NCBI GenBank assembly: GCA_009741485.1
Contig: CM019216.1
Coordinates: 50,855,792 to 50,919,791 of the forward strand
Source of the DNA: Malurus cyaneus samueli
Taxonomy: Eukaryota > Chordata > Aves > Passeriformes > Maluridae
DNA: 64,000 nucleotides
Reading direction: 5' to 3'
Both the position numbers and the translations under genes were made by a program. Numbering within the stretch: the stretch's first letter is position 1; every line of letters begins with the position of its first letter. Below are positions 25,558-38,185 of this stretch, in pieces. The notes below the pieces were generated by a model that searched no databases, was not told the DNA's origin, and saw only the letters and a list, made by a program, of their open reading frames with translations.

Positions 25558-25581
25558 GGGGGGGGAGGGGGGTGGGGGCGG
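25558..25581 (+). repeat. G-rich tract with G-quadruplex potential
   Basis: The plus strand has runs of 8, 6 and 5 G separated by single A or T bases, then CGG. Because the longest run can be split, four or more G-triplets are available for a four-stranded fold. EPB41L2 is transcribed from the minus strand, so the G-rich strand is the template and the RNA carries the C-rich complement. Confidence 0.8.
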
Positions 25582-26910
25582 AAAATGAACATTTTCACCA
25601 TTTATGTTCTGTAAATTATTTGCCTTGTTCTGATCTAGAGGTGATTGATTTTTGGATGACATAATAAAAAATTCCGCTTCCAACTACCTTTTTTCTATTT
25701 ATAATGTATCGGCAAGATTAAAACAGGTTCTTTTTATACTGACAATGTTAAGTTCACTCTTGCATGCAGTATGCTTCCAAGGCACTTACTATAATACAGT
25801 TAATCAAAGTAGTTGCCAGCTTGGTGAAAAATAATGTACTAGTACCTGAGAATTTTTTGTACTGCAAACTGGAAGGCCTCAGTGTAATTAAATTCCTGAA
25901 TGGTAGAATTCCAGATGCACATCATTGTTTTGACAAGTATCCATTTCCTCTTCTGTGGAAGTCATATAGAGAATTATTACCCTCTCGTATGTTCAGGAAG
26001 CGTACAACAGCATGCAGAAAGAGAAATCTCTGCAATACCAGAATTCAATGTCAGGAAAAAGAAAGGAGAAGCAACTAGCCTCTGCTTTCAGTAGTGACAG
26101 ACCAGTACACTCCCATTTAAAAGTAATTTTCATAAGCAGATACAACCATTAAGTTTTTCTTGCAAGCACATGCAGACTGTCACACAGATGTGGACTGAGA
26201 TCACATTCAAAATGCCTGCTAGCTTTTAATTTCAGCTCATCCAACATAGGAACAATGGCAAAAAAACAACTGATAAATGCATTAAGACAGTTTGCTCTGT
26301 CATGTACAAGACTAGAGCTCAATAGACAAATGTTTACAAAGCTTTAGGGTCTAAACATAACCACAAAAGTGCTGGTTTTGGCAGCAACATCAGTTCTACA
26401 TTTCCACTTTAGAGGGCATTTAATTTTCGCTGTTGCCAAACATAAGCACCACAGAGGGCACAGTTCTCTTTGGCAAGCCACTTGAACAATACTGGTAGAT
26501 GTCTTCCACTTAGGGAAACAGAGCTGTAAGAAGTGACAATAAAATTATAAAGCCTATTATGCAGGTGACAGGAGAATCTTCTCCTGACACTTTTTCTTTT
26601 CATGTCTGTTTTCCTGAATTTTCCTGAAAGTCAAGTTAAAATATAGAAATTGATACTGCCACACTTTATTATTAAAAATAAATTCGGTTTCAAATTAATC
26701 TTAAACAAGCTTAGTCCAAATTCCAAGTAAGTGCCCAATCTCAAACTATATGGTGAAGTATTTTTGGACTTCTGAAAGGAAGTTGCAACTGTGTCTTTGC
26801 TGGGTAAGTTGTTACCAGTATGTGAAATCATCTGTTGAAGGACCTGCAGAGATCTTAATGCACATGAAATAAGAAAACCCAGGTTATCAACTGTATACAT
26901 ATTTTACTAA

Positions 26911-26956
26911 CAAACAAACAAAAAAAAAAACAAAAAAAAAAAAAAAAAAAAAACAA
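26911..26956 (+). repeat. A-rich simple repeat (CAAA)n / poly-A
   Basis: CAAACAAACA is followed by two long A runs interrupted by single C bases. It is likely polymorphic in length. No adjoining retroelement was recognised. Confidence 0.85.
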
Positions 26957-28187
26957 CTAGCTACTCCAAATAAAAATAAAATAGTTAATACCAGGATAAC
27001 TCTCAATTCCTACTGCAACAAATAAATTATATTCCATATTCCCTCACTGTTCTCCTGCATTCCCCAAACCTCAGGTTAGCCACCTGAGAGGGCGTGTTTT
27101 GGTACTTTAGTTTTTGTTTTCAGCTAGCGCAAGCTAACTGTGTCTTTCTTGTGCTACTGGAACAGAAGTATTCCCTTGAAAAAGCAGAACCAATTTGCTC
27201 AATGTTTCCCACCTACTCTAAATAATTATAATGCACCTCAAATGATATATGTAAAGCACAACTGTAAATTATTTTCTACATAGTTACGTTTACTGAACAT
27301 AAAAAGTACTGAAACTAGAGAAAACAGTCCTCTTCTACAAAGTATGCATCTACTGCTCCTATGGGAGTTAACTCTGCCAATCCCAAGCAACAAAAAGCAG
27401 TGGAGATGCCTCTTAGCTGAGCAAATAAAACTGGCAGCCAAAACTTCATCACTCCCATGGGCTCTTCTGAATCCTGGTATTTGATTAGAAGAGTGAAAAC
27501 ATGAGCAACTTTCTAAAAGTTTCCTACTTTTCATGGCAGTGGCTTCACAACTAACAACACTGCAACCACTGCAACATCTCTGGGTGAGACAAAGTGAAAG
27601 GAGCCCAGTTCGTTCCTGAATCTAGAGGTCAGAAATAAGTCTAACGGAGAAAAAGAAGCTAATAATGCTGGTTTTGTGCCTGGGCTTCAGCTCTTAACAT
27701 GTTTATTAGTCATCCAAGTGCTTTAGCTGTTTTGTGCTTTTTGGAAGGACATTCCCAGCATGAAAGATTGTAATATAAAACAGATAACAGGATATGCATG
27801 AAAGTCCCAAGGGAGTAACTATTTAAACAAAGTTTTCTTTGGAGAGTTAGGGAATGACAATAGATAAGAAAGATTTAAAAGAATAATTCATTTGTGAACA
27901 CCAAGAACAAGGTGGGGAGGAATATTTAGAGCTGTCCTGTAGACAAGAAAAAAAAAGGAATGTTGACCTGCCAAACCACAAATTTAATTACATTCTCATA
28001 TAAATATAAGAATATACATCACAAACTGCAGTTTACTGAAGCAGCCTCACCCATTGCAGAAAAGCCTTTTAATGACCACATGCAAATGGAGATGGCGTGT
28101 TGTCACAGTAAGCTTTCAAGCCAAGTAGAGGCTTTATTCTGCCTTCTTGAGCTGTACTTTCAGTTCTCATTCTCTACATGCAACAAA

Positions 28188-28205
28188 GTTTCAAAGCTTT
28201 GAAAC
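28188..28205. repeat. 18-bp perfect palindrome
   Basis: GTTTCAAAGCTTTGAAAC equals its own reverse complement, with a HindIII site at the centre. It could be a dimeric protein-binding site or chance; nothing else supports a role. Confidence 0.8.
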
Positions 28206-31200
28206 AGTCCTAAGCAAACACAAATCCAAATTGACAATGATTTATCATCTAACAATTTTATTACACAAACAAATAGGACAATATTATGAACTCTACACCA
28301 AAAAGACTTCTTTGAGTTAAAGTCCCAGTCTGCATTGGCTTAGGGGTTTCTGTGCTTCCTTTTGGGCTCATCAGTTTGTGTGCCAACTGAAGAAATGCTT
28401 GAAAGCATATTTACCCTGTTCTCTATGCATTCTCTTATGCATTTAATGTTAAATCCAAGATCATGTTTGAGCTCACAGTCATGGATTTCCCTCATCCCAT
28501 CTAATTTTTTTTAATCCCAAGTACTTTGAAATATAAAGCAATGAGAAAGAGAAAACAGGTAGAAGTATACAGATAAAACTAATTTCAATTTTTTTTTTTT
28601 GGACTGTGGCATACTGGTTAGCAACTGGGGTTTTTTGCAAGACCATATTCCTGTGGGGAATCAATAAAGACCATACATGAACAAAAAGGACAAGAGTTAC
28701 AGTCCTATCTAAAAGTATGTGTTCTTTTAGAAATTGGGAGTACTTGATTAGTTCTCGAAATGAGGTGTCAGAGATCAAGAACTGGAGTTCTGGTCTGGGG
28801 GAAGTCTGAGGCATGCTGGCTCTGTGTTTAAATGGGATAAATACATCTATGTGACAGACTTGAGTTTTGGGAGACAGTATGAATACCATTCAAAATAATA
28901 TTTAATAAATTCACTAACAAGCAGATACAAAAACTCACTAAAAGGGAAGGACTGATGCTCTGGCTCTCAACTCCTTTTTTGCGCTCTTCCTTTTATGAAG
29001 ACAAAACTTTGAAAAATCAAGCTAGCAATGAAACAAAGTAAAGACACCACTGGAGAGAAAGTCAGGAGCAAAAAAAAAAATGGAGTGGGGGCGGGAGGGA
29101 AGAAAAAAACAGGAAACAGACGCTGAAGACAAAACAGGAAAGAAGGTCATGATTTGTCTAATAGCCAAAAAGCTGCAGTGAGGCCAGAGAGGGGGGCAGG
29201 GTAGGAAGACACCAGAATTCCAGTATGGGCTAAGTTACATCATAGAGGCTACTGGTCAGCCCACGGGATCTCCAAGCGTTGGTCCTTCCAGCGCTAGGCT
29301 GCAGGAGATCCAGCATCATCACTTTCAAGACTCTTCCAAGAGCTTCTTCATTTTTGTACATTAATTTTGTGACAAGTCTCAAGACTTGCTCCGTTGTTGT
29401 AAGATTTTTGCTCCCCTGTTGCAAGATTTAAACAATTTTCCGTCATTTGCACTTGTAATTATTTCGTGTATTTATTTTTAAGCAGCAAATACTTGCCTTG
29501 GATTGCCTAATGAACTAAGAGAAAAGTTGTACTTCCTAGTAGGAAGAATTGTGTTACTGTATCTCCAAATCCATATAATGACAGAGTTCTGATTAATTCA
29601 CTTTTGTTTTTCAGTTTATCTACATGTCTTTAAGTTCCATTCTACACCAAGATTAGAGGCACACTATCTCAACAATTCACTACATCTTTGACTCACCAGT
29701 TTCTACAGAGTAAGCTTCTTTCTGGTTTTAAAACAGATCATGAATTATATCCCATTTACTTTCTGTTGAAGAGCTCCAAGACCAAACACCTGTATCAATC
29801 TGAAGTTGAGCTAAGTGTTATGTTGCAGTTATAAAACTGACCCACCTACAGAAATATTTCTGAGTTTAGCGAAAAATAATTTTACAGATAGACAAAGTTG
29901 AGCATTGTGAGGAGAAAGTGACACACAAGGCACGCTCACTAGGACAGCAGTAGAACCAAAACAGGAATAGTTCTCAAGACCTCTGTTCCTAAAAACTGAC
30001 ACCAAGTACTTCTAAATGTTCCATGTAAGGAGACAAAATCATAGTCTTTCAGTTATTTTCAGTTGAAACCCAGAGATCACTTCTCTCCAAAAAATATAAG
30101 GGTAATGGTCCACAGGGGAAGTTTAGTTTTCCTTAGACAAAAGCAATCTTCTCAACATCATATAAAAAAGTGGAAATAATTCTTTTGACCTTACATTATG
30201 ACGTCCTCTAGACATGCACAAAAATTGTATTACATGTACAGAGTGTCAAAATTGGTTTGTATGGGAGTCATGAAACCTAAAAAAAGTTATGAATTGAGCT
30301 TTTTTACTTCTCAAAATATAAACAAGAACAGAAGTATTCCCAGCTCAATTTCTACTGGCAACTATCATACAAGCTAAAAGTTTGTGCACATCAAGTGACA
30401 CAACATTTTCACATTGAATATTCCAAGCTAATTCACGCTGTATGACTTCACTGAAATTCTGAAGTCCAATTCAAGTCTGGAGAAAACAGACAGCTATATT
30501 AGCTATACATTTCAATTCAACAGGATTATATTTCACCACATTTATGTACAAAATTAACCAAATCCTCATCAGGTGAAAAATTCTGTGCTGGTAGATTCAT
30601 CTTATGAGGTACTGCTGTCATCAGGCGATTCCCTGCAACTTCATTAATTACCATGACCACATTTGCACAGAAACAATTCAATACTTGAAGCAAAATGAAT
30701 ATGCAGTCTTCTTTCCGCAAAGAAAAACTACAGCATTTCTCATGCCAATTAAAACAATGTTTCATTGTCATCTTTAACAAAGGAGAATGAGTTTCACACT
30801 GCACGTCTACAAAACACACTGTAACACTTGAGATAAAAATTTTAAATACTAATAAACCTACAGTTAAATGAAAACAGAGTGCAATTGAAGGCATTCCTTT
30901 TAAGATAAGTAATATGGCACATTTGGTGTGACTTCCAAGTAAGAGTTTCAAATTGTTGAAGAGACAAAATTATTTTTTGTCCCACAACAGTTATGTGAAA
31001 TATACAAAATACCATACAATACTTCACATAAAATGGAAAGTATGCTAAACTATCAAAAAAGATGTCACAAAGGTTATTTATTTAACTTGTATTCTGAAAA
31101 TGTATTACCAGCTTGTGTTACTCAATGCTAAAATGAACAATTAAGCCATTTAAATATATGTAATCAAGAGATATTTAGATGAAAACAGTGAAGAAAGAAC

Positions 31201-34200
31201 TATGTTGGAGCACAAGGTTCCATAATCCTATAATGCGAAACAGATCCCCTAAAATTCCCAAGACAGAGCAACAACATAGCTGTTCTCAGCTATGATGTGT
31301 GGGCTTCACCATTTGAAACACACTGAAACGTTTCTTGCTTCACATCAGTTTCACATATAAGCATCTCTTTCATCCTCTTTTCTTCTCCCTCCCCTCTGGT
31401 ACCTTCACTTAATCTTACTTGCTTTTTTTAGAATCTTCCTGATTATCAACTAAGTACTATGTCTTCCACTCTTAATTCCATCACCATTGCTAGAAAGCCA
31501 GGGTGCCAAACTGTCAAGAGCCTGGCTTACATCCAGATGGTTTAGCACCTCACCTGAACAAAAAGAATATAAACTATTTCATATGAAAGCTGGATTTTTC
31601 TTTCAAATTATATCCACAAAAGAACAAACAAAATAAGCTGTTCACAAAAGTATGTGAAGCTCTTTATTTGCCAAGTGATCAAAACAAAAAATGTAGTACT
31701 TAGAAGCCATTCAAGTAATGACAAATTAAGCCACAGGCAAATACATAACATGAATGAAACAGCTTCAGAAATAGAGAACACTTTTCTGCAGCTAATTCTT
31801 TAATGAGAACTATACTGCTACCTAGTATTGGAATTTTCTTTCTGTCCAAAGCAACTGAAAACCAGTAGAGCCAACAAATCACAAAGATGTCCTGGGAGGC
31901 TGGAAATACACAGTTTTTCTTCTCCTGCACCACACAATATATGTTCCAATGTGCATTTTCAACATCCCAAATAATTGGGGAAGTGACAGAACCCTTTAAA
32001 CAAAGAGAGAAAATCTGAGAGTGTTATAAAACACCAGATTTTTCTGCTCAAATCTCTCAAAATATCTTGCTCTGAGAAGTATGGATTGACCATGTTCTTG
32101 ATCTGTAGCCTATGAAGGCCTTTGCATTCCCTAACTGAAGGAATTACAGGTACCAAAAACAAACACCAGACTTCCTTTTATAAGGAATCTCTTCCAGAGC
32201 AGCCCCTGATTAACAGAGATGAAAGTGGAAGGTCTAAATAGTTCTGATTCTGCCTGACAAAAACCGCAAGGCAAAGCCTGTGTAGAAGAAAAGGATTGTA
32301 TGCCCTGTTGACGTTGTCAGCGACCTCCTTTAAACTGTCATGGCTGGGATGAATAGCCTAAGTCACCAATCCATTTTATGACTGCTCAATCTGAGCCAGG
32401 GTTTAAGCGCACGCTGTGCTGCACAGGCTGTGTTAATCTCAGCACTCGTTAAGATACATGGAGAGCTGCAACCTGCCCGGTAGACAAAGAATATCCCTCA
32501 TCTTCGCTCTAAACTCGGATTGTGTTTATTTAAGGAGTAAATTTTCCAGTTCGAAGAATAAATATAAAGTTTCAGCAAAAATATATATTCTTCACTACTT
32601 AATTCGGAGTAGGTTTTACTGCTTGCAGACCTCATGTAGAGGTGGTAGAAACATCACAGTCTTTTTCTTCTCTCAATTTTGACAATGACACTACTTTGAG
32701 AATTGGCTCTAACTAATCCGTAGTAATCCTTTAGTATATGAAAATAAATACATCCTTGAGTAAATGAAAATAAACCCAGCAGGAACAAAAATCAATTATC
32801 AAAAGAAAAACTGTAAGAGGGAAAGATGCCATTTGTCTTTTCACTAATTCCTAGCATTAGGGGCCTGCAGAAAAAAGAAAGAATACTGAAATTTCTTGGA
32901 AGCTGTGCAATATTTCTTCTACTTAGTGTTTAATCCCTTCAGGAAACACAGCAAGAATAAAAGGAATGCAAACAAATTTTAAGAAGCTCTGTTAGAGCAA
33001 GTTTTTCTTCTTCTAGCTCTGAGCACTTTGAGAATGATCCAAGAAAAGTCTTTAACATTTAAAAACTAAGTTCATGAAAAAAGCTAACATTTATAAAAGA
33101 TTTTTAGAGGAAAAAAAATAGGCTGTTTTGCAAAAAAATTGTATTGCTGTGGTCTAAAAATTCTTTTAGGCTGCTTTGATTATAGATACTCAAATAGATC
33201 TGACAACTAGTTTGAAAATGCTAAAATCTTCAAGTTCATTAATGAAGTAATACTCCATAGAGCCACTTTTTAAAGATGTTTCAAATTTTTATTTGAGACA
33301 TCAGTGAAGCCTTTCTAAAGTATTCCATCTAATCTTTCATGAATTAAGAGAGAGCTTTTTTTCTGAAAAGGATAAACCAGTAATCATAAGTTCTGTGTAC
33401 AGCAAAGCAACAAAAACCCTCAAGGTTAAATGCCAACTTTTAGGTACATTCTAAATACAACTAGAACTGACTATGTACTGAAACAGAAAAGTTGTATTTC
33501 TTAAACAACTAGAACAAGTAACTGAACATGTTACATACCCTATTCTTAAAGCAAAAGATTGTCCTGCAGCCAATATTTGCTGACCAAGTCCATCAATAAG
33601 GGGGTGAAATACTCATTATGTCAAAAGGTCAGCACAGCCTATAGAAAGCCATTATTTCTCAGGTCTTCTAAACACACTGGATTATTCTTAAAGAATAACA
33701 TCCTCTGACTTGCATTGGTTGGCAGTACTTACTGCTCTGTCAAACTGGGTGCATATGCCTGCACACGTCTTTTCAAGATTTTTCTCAAAACGCCTCCATT
33801 TATTTTTGTTCAGTAGCTGCAAAAAGGGATTTATTTCAGCAGTAATATAATCTTACATTTGGCATTGCTGTTGTGATACTCAATAACATACATGGTCAAC
33901 CCCTACGGTCACTTACAGTATACAAAACAGCAAGGCCTTTTGCCCATTCCTACTCCTGAATCTCTTGCACACCCATCAGAAAATTCCAGTGGTCCTTTAT
34001 AGCTCTGCCATGGCACTAACAGTCTGTTACCCGATTTTGAAGAGTAAGGGGATGTATCATAGGTTCTGTCAGGCATGGCAGAAGCTTGCAATGGGTTACT
34101 TAAACAGTACAAATGTATTCAACTGAAGTTTGAGCTATCCTCCTGGTGCCCAATATTAATATTAATATCAATTCTTAACAGACATTAAGAATTTAATTCA

Positions 34201-37200
34201 CAAACAAAACTACAGCTTAAGACAGAAGATGCCACATCACAATTTACAGTGCTATTCTGGACACATCCATCAGCACATAAATTTGTCTTTAGATTGAAGA
34301 GCATCAGTACTTGACATGTTTCTTTTGCTGATCCAACCATATCGCAAAAAATGGTACTGCTGAAAAACACAGATTTCTTATTCAACATTTCCCTTCTTAA
34401 AATCACGAAACTCTAGAAAATGTATGTTCTCATTGCTGCTTTTCTCTAGTACTTCAAAGTAGCAAGTATATGTCAGTATACATTCAAACTACTTCAGAAA
34501 CTAAAAGTAGTTAAAAAGGAGTAACTGTAAATATTCTACACTACACTTTGGGGCTGGTACCCTGAGTTGCAGCATTTTTGGTACCTCATCCAATTCACTT
34601 AACTACATCAACAGCAGATGCAGTCCCATTTTTGACCATAGGATAAGTACATTCTGAAAACTTATTAAAAAAATGTAGAGATGACCATTGGAAAGAAAAT
34701 CTGTCAAATTTAATTTCCCTTATTAAACTCTATTCCTTACCTTTGTGAAACTACAAATATGTGAACAGCAAGCAGGCAATGAGACTAATTCTAGGCAGAA
34801 GCAAGAGTATTTTGACTGAAATCTTGAATCAAAGATGCTGCTAGTGAGCCAACAGATTTATTTCCAGTATGAACAAAAAGTATGACTACTGTATAAATAA
34901 CACACCCTCCCTAGCTTTAACCTAGATATTACCAGTGCCAAAAAAGATACAGCAAGCTCTGATCCCTACAGGATACATTAACAAATCTCCATATTGTTCT
35001 AACCCAAACTTAAACAGAAAAAAAACTCTAATATGCATTATCCTATTCATATCTTAGGTAAGTTTAATAAATTGAACAGCACCATAGGTTTTTCCTTTAA
35101 CACAGAGATTTCATGCTTGAAATCACATGTGTACCCATGGTGAATGAAATGCTAAAGAAAAAATAATGACTAGACTATTATGGAACCAAAATATTCAATT
35201 TTAAAGCGTTTCAATAAACAAGCTGGAGTTTCAAAAGAATGATAAACTCTAATTTCCCAGTTAGGGCCCTTCATGCAAGTGTCACATGAATATCCAATGT
35301 ATTTTGCTATTTCAGGATCATGAGCCCTCCAAGGAAACTTTTCATACAAACTCTGCAGCTGAATAGCATAAAAAAATGAACAATTTGGTCCACAAAAAGT
35401 GTGTATGGTAGCTCCACCTTGCTGAAACACTTCAAACAAATTATTCCCTTTGTATCAGAGCCGTGTCATTACTCAATTAATTTAAGACTGAACACTAACA
35501 ACCTTTTATTTTAAGCTTATTTTTTCTTGACCTCTCATTAGCCATTAAGATTCTTTTGTGTTTTTTTGCAAATGAAATAGTTACAGCTAAACGAATCAAA
35601 AATCGAGCTGGCTTAGTGCTCTGCACAGTGCAGGGGGACCACCCAGATTAACCTGTCTTTACTGGCAATGTGGAACACAATTTGAATCTTTCCCAACACA
35701 AATATCAAAACAAATTTTAAAACCATCAGATCTATAAATAACATTAACCATTTTAAACAAAAAGAGTTAGGTGATGTTCCTGTCCTTACTGTGCTCCCTT
35801 CCTCCAATCGTGGCACCTCAGTACCATAAGATACTGACTTCATCACAGCATTACACCAGGCTGGCCGGCAGCCTCTCTGCTCCAGCACTTTGCTGGAGTG
35901 CCACACAACCCCCACTTTGCAGGAACATAAGGCAGGCAAGCTGCTGGGCAGCACAGATCAAAATAGTTCAAGAAGTTTAAGGTGATTGATAGAAATCCTT
36001 AATGAAGTCTCTAAATACGTTTACTAACTAAAGATTCTGTATCACATTACTTATGAATAAAATTAATATTACTGTAACACCAAGGAAAGCACATTGTAAA
36101 CACACACACATTATGCTCATTTGTTTGTTATAATGCAAAAGTTGCAACAGCTTTCCCAGTTCCTCTACCACCGGATGAGGAAATCTGAGTAACACCAATA
36201 TGGTAACACTACAGTGGAAAGAAATTGTAAACAATTCAATTAAGAAAATCTGATTCAAAATTGAATGGTTAAAAATTTCTGGACTAACTATATTAAATAC
36301 AAATTAAGTGGTTTGGTTATTTTCACACAAAAAATGACTGAGATTTTGGGACAACCTTCCCTAAGAGGCAACAGATTAGCAAACCAAAACAACCTTGCAA
36401 TGGTAGTTGCAAAGGTCTTGAACTAGGTATAGTTTATTTTCAATTCTTAATGACCCAGGAAGCCTATTCCAAGTCTTTAATATATAATAATTCAAACCTC
36501 CTAACTCACCAAAACTGAAACTAGGACTTTGTCAACTTACATTGCTGTCACAGTGCTCAGCATCTCCTTTATGCACCACTTTAATCTTTCAGAATAGGAA
36601 CACAGAAACTCAATGTACTGTCTTTGCTGCTTTGAACAGACAACTCTTTTTAGCCACTCAAAGAATGTGTTCTGCACTCTCTCATAATTTAATCACTGTC
36701 AGTCATAACAGCCTATTGTGAAAAATAATCCCCTCATTTATTTTATCATCAGTGCACTCAAGCATGGTCAATTTACAAGCAACATAGTCACATGCCTCAG
36801 CCACGAGAGATCCATTACAGAGCTGATGGAAAGTTTGTGAACAAACAGGTTGCTTCCCTCTGATTATCCATAGGCTAAATCTAGAAGTCTCAGAGTCTTT
36901 CATCATCCTAGTTTCACAGGAGAAACAAAAGAAAGCCTTCAAACAATATTTTAGCATTTGCCCCAAAACAACACTCATACAGATATTAAGCTAATTAAAA
37001 CTTGAAATTCTAATTTAAATGACACTAATAATATCTCAACCAAATCAGGTGCAAATGGAAGTAAATGTCATTTTAATCCCATCACAGTAGCTCACAGGGC
37101 ATCTGACACAAGCAGCATAGCTGTTTGTGCTCAGAGACCAAAACTACAGCTGCCATTGAAAGTGAAGGAGCTGTGGAAAGAGCAGGAAAAGGCTGGGGAG

Positions 37201-37467
37201 CTAGCAGGCTGTAGGACAACCAGGAGCTGCCACATAGCAGTCAGACCACTACACCTGCATGCATTTAACAAGCCCTGCTCACACTGTCAGGTTAATGAAG
37301 TCATGCAAGCAATGTAAGTAACAGCTATGAGCTCTAAAAGATCCAGACACTGCTAATCCAAGAATTGTCGCTATGCATTAGCAGTTACAACAAGATGGAG
37401 GAGCTGGGCGTGAGTACACACATTTTTTAAACACTTGCACACAAAGGTATGTGTGCCATTCAGGCTA

Positions 37468-38185
37468 CAGAGCTAGGCAGAGAGGAACCTAATGAAGTTC
37501 AGCAAAGACCAGCAAGGAATAACCCTGAGCACCAGCACAAGTTAGGAGTTGACCTGCAGCAGCTCTGTAGACCTGGGGGTCCTGGTGGATAACAAGCTGT
37601 CCATGAGCCAACAGTGTGCCCCTGTGGCCAAGAAGGCCAATGGTATCCTGGGATGCACTAGAAAGAGCATTGTCAGCAGGTCAAGGGAGGTAATCCTGCC
37701 CCTCTACTCATCCTTAATGAGGTTGCACCTGGAGTTCTGTGTCCAGTTCTGAGCTTCCCAGTTCAGACAAGGAACTACTGGAGAGAGACAAAGTGAGGGC
37801 TACAAAGGTGCTATGGGGACAGGAGCATCTCTCTCAGAGCTGTGACTGTTTGGCCTAGAGACAACTGAGGTGATCTTATCAATGTGCACAAATACCTTGA
37901 ACACAGGGGTCGAGAAGATGGATGCCCAGTGACAGGACAAGGGACAATGGACACAAACATAGGAAGTTCCATCTGAGTATGAGGAAAAACTTCCTTACTG
38001 TGACGGTGACAGAGGACTGGAACAGGCCAGAAAGGTTGTGAAGTCTCCTTCTCTGGAGACATTCAAAACCTGCCTGTCCATGATCCTGCAATCTGCTGAA
38101 GGTGAGCCTGCTTTAGCAGGGGGGTTGGACTATGTGATCACCAGAGGCCCTTTTCAACACCAGCCATTCTGTGATTCTGTATACT
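37468..38185 (+). mobile_element. CR1 LINE, 3' portion, antisense to EPB41L2
   Basis: The plus strand reads as the end of CR1 ORF2 and its 3' UTR: 'gagaggaacctaatgaagtt' near 37480, 'gacctgggggtcctggtgga' near 37570, 'gaggttgcacctggagttctg' near 37720 (ORF2 C-terminus), 'aggactggaacaggcc' near 38010, and an end at 'ccattctgtgattctgta'. The fragment with frame 37549-37752 shows the familiar CR1 pattern ([17 protein letters not shown]). It is 5'-truncated and decayed. Confidence 0.93.

Larger units (their letters stand above)
16974..37467 (-). other. EPB41L2: EPB41L2 intron 1, exon 2-proximal 20 kb
   Basis: AT-rich intron. No exon, RNA gene or recognisable transposon was seen. It contains an 18-A run (21199-21216), a G-rich tract (25558-25581), a poly-A/CAAA tract (26911-26956), an 18-bp palindrome (28188-28205) and polypurine stretches near 19721-19757 and 29070-29120. 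Short open frames here have no family signatures. Alternative non-coding first exons of this gene could lie here undetected. Confidence 0.7.

Noticed and set aside
35879..35898. 8-bp hairpin CTCCAGCA/TGCTGGAG
   Set aside because: Too short to stand out from chance in 64 kb.
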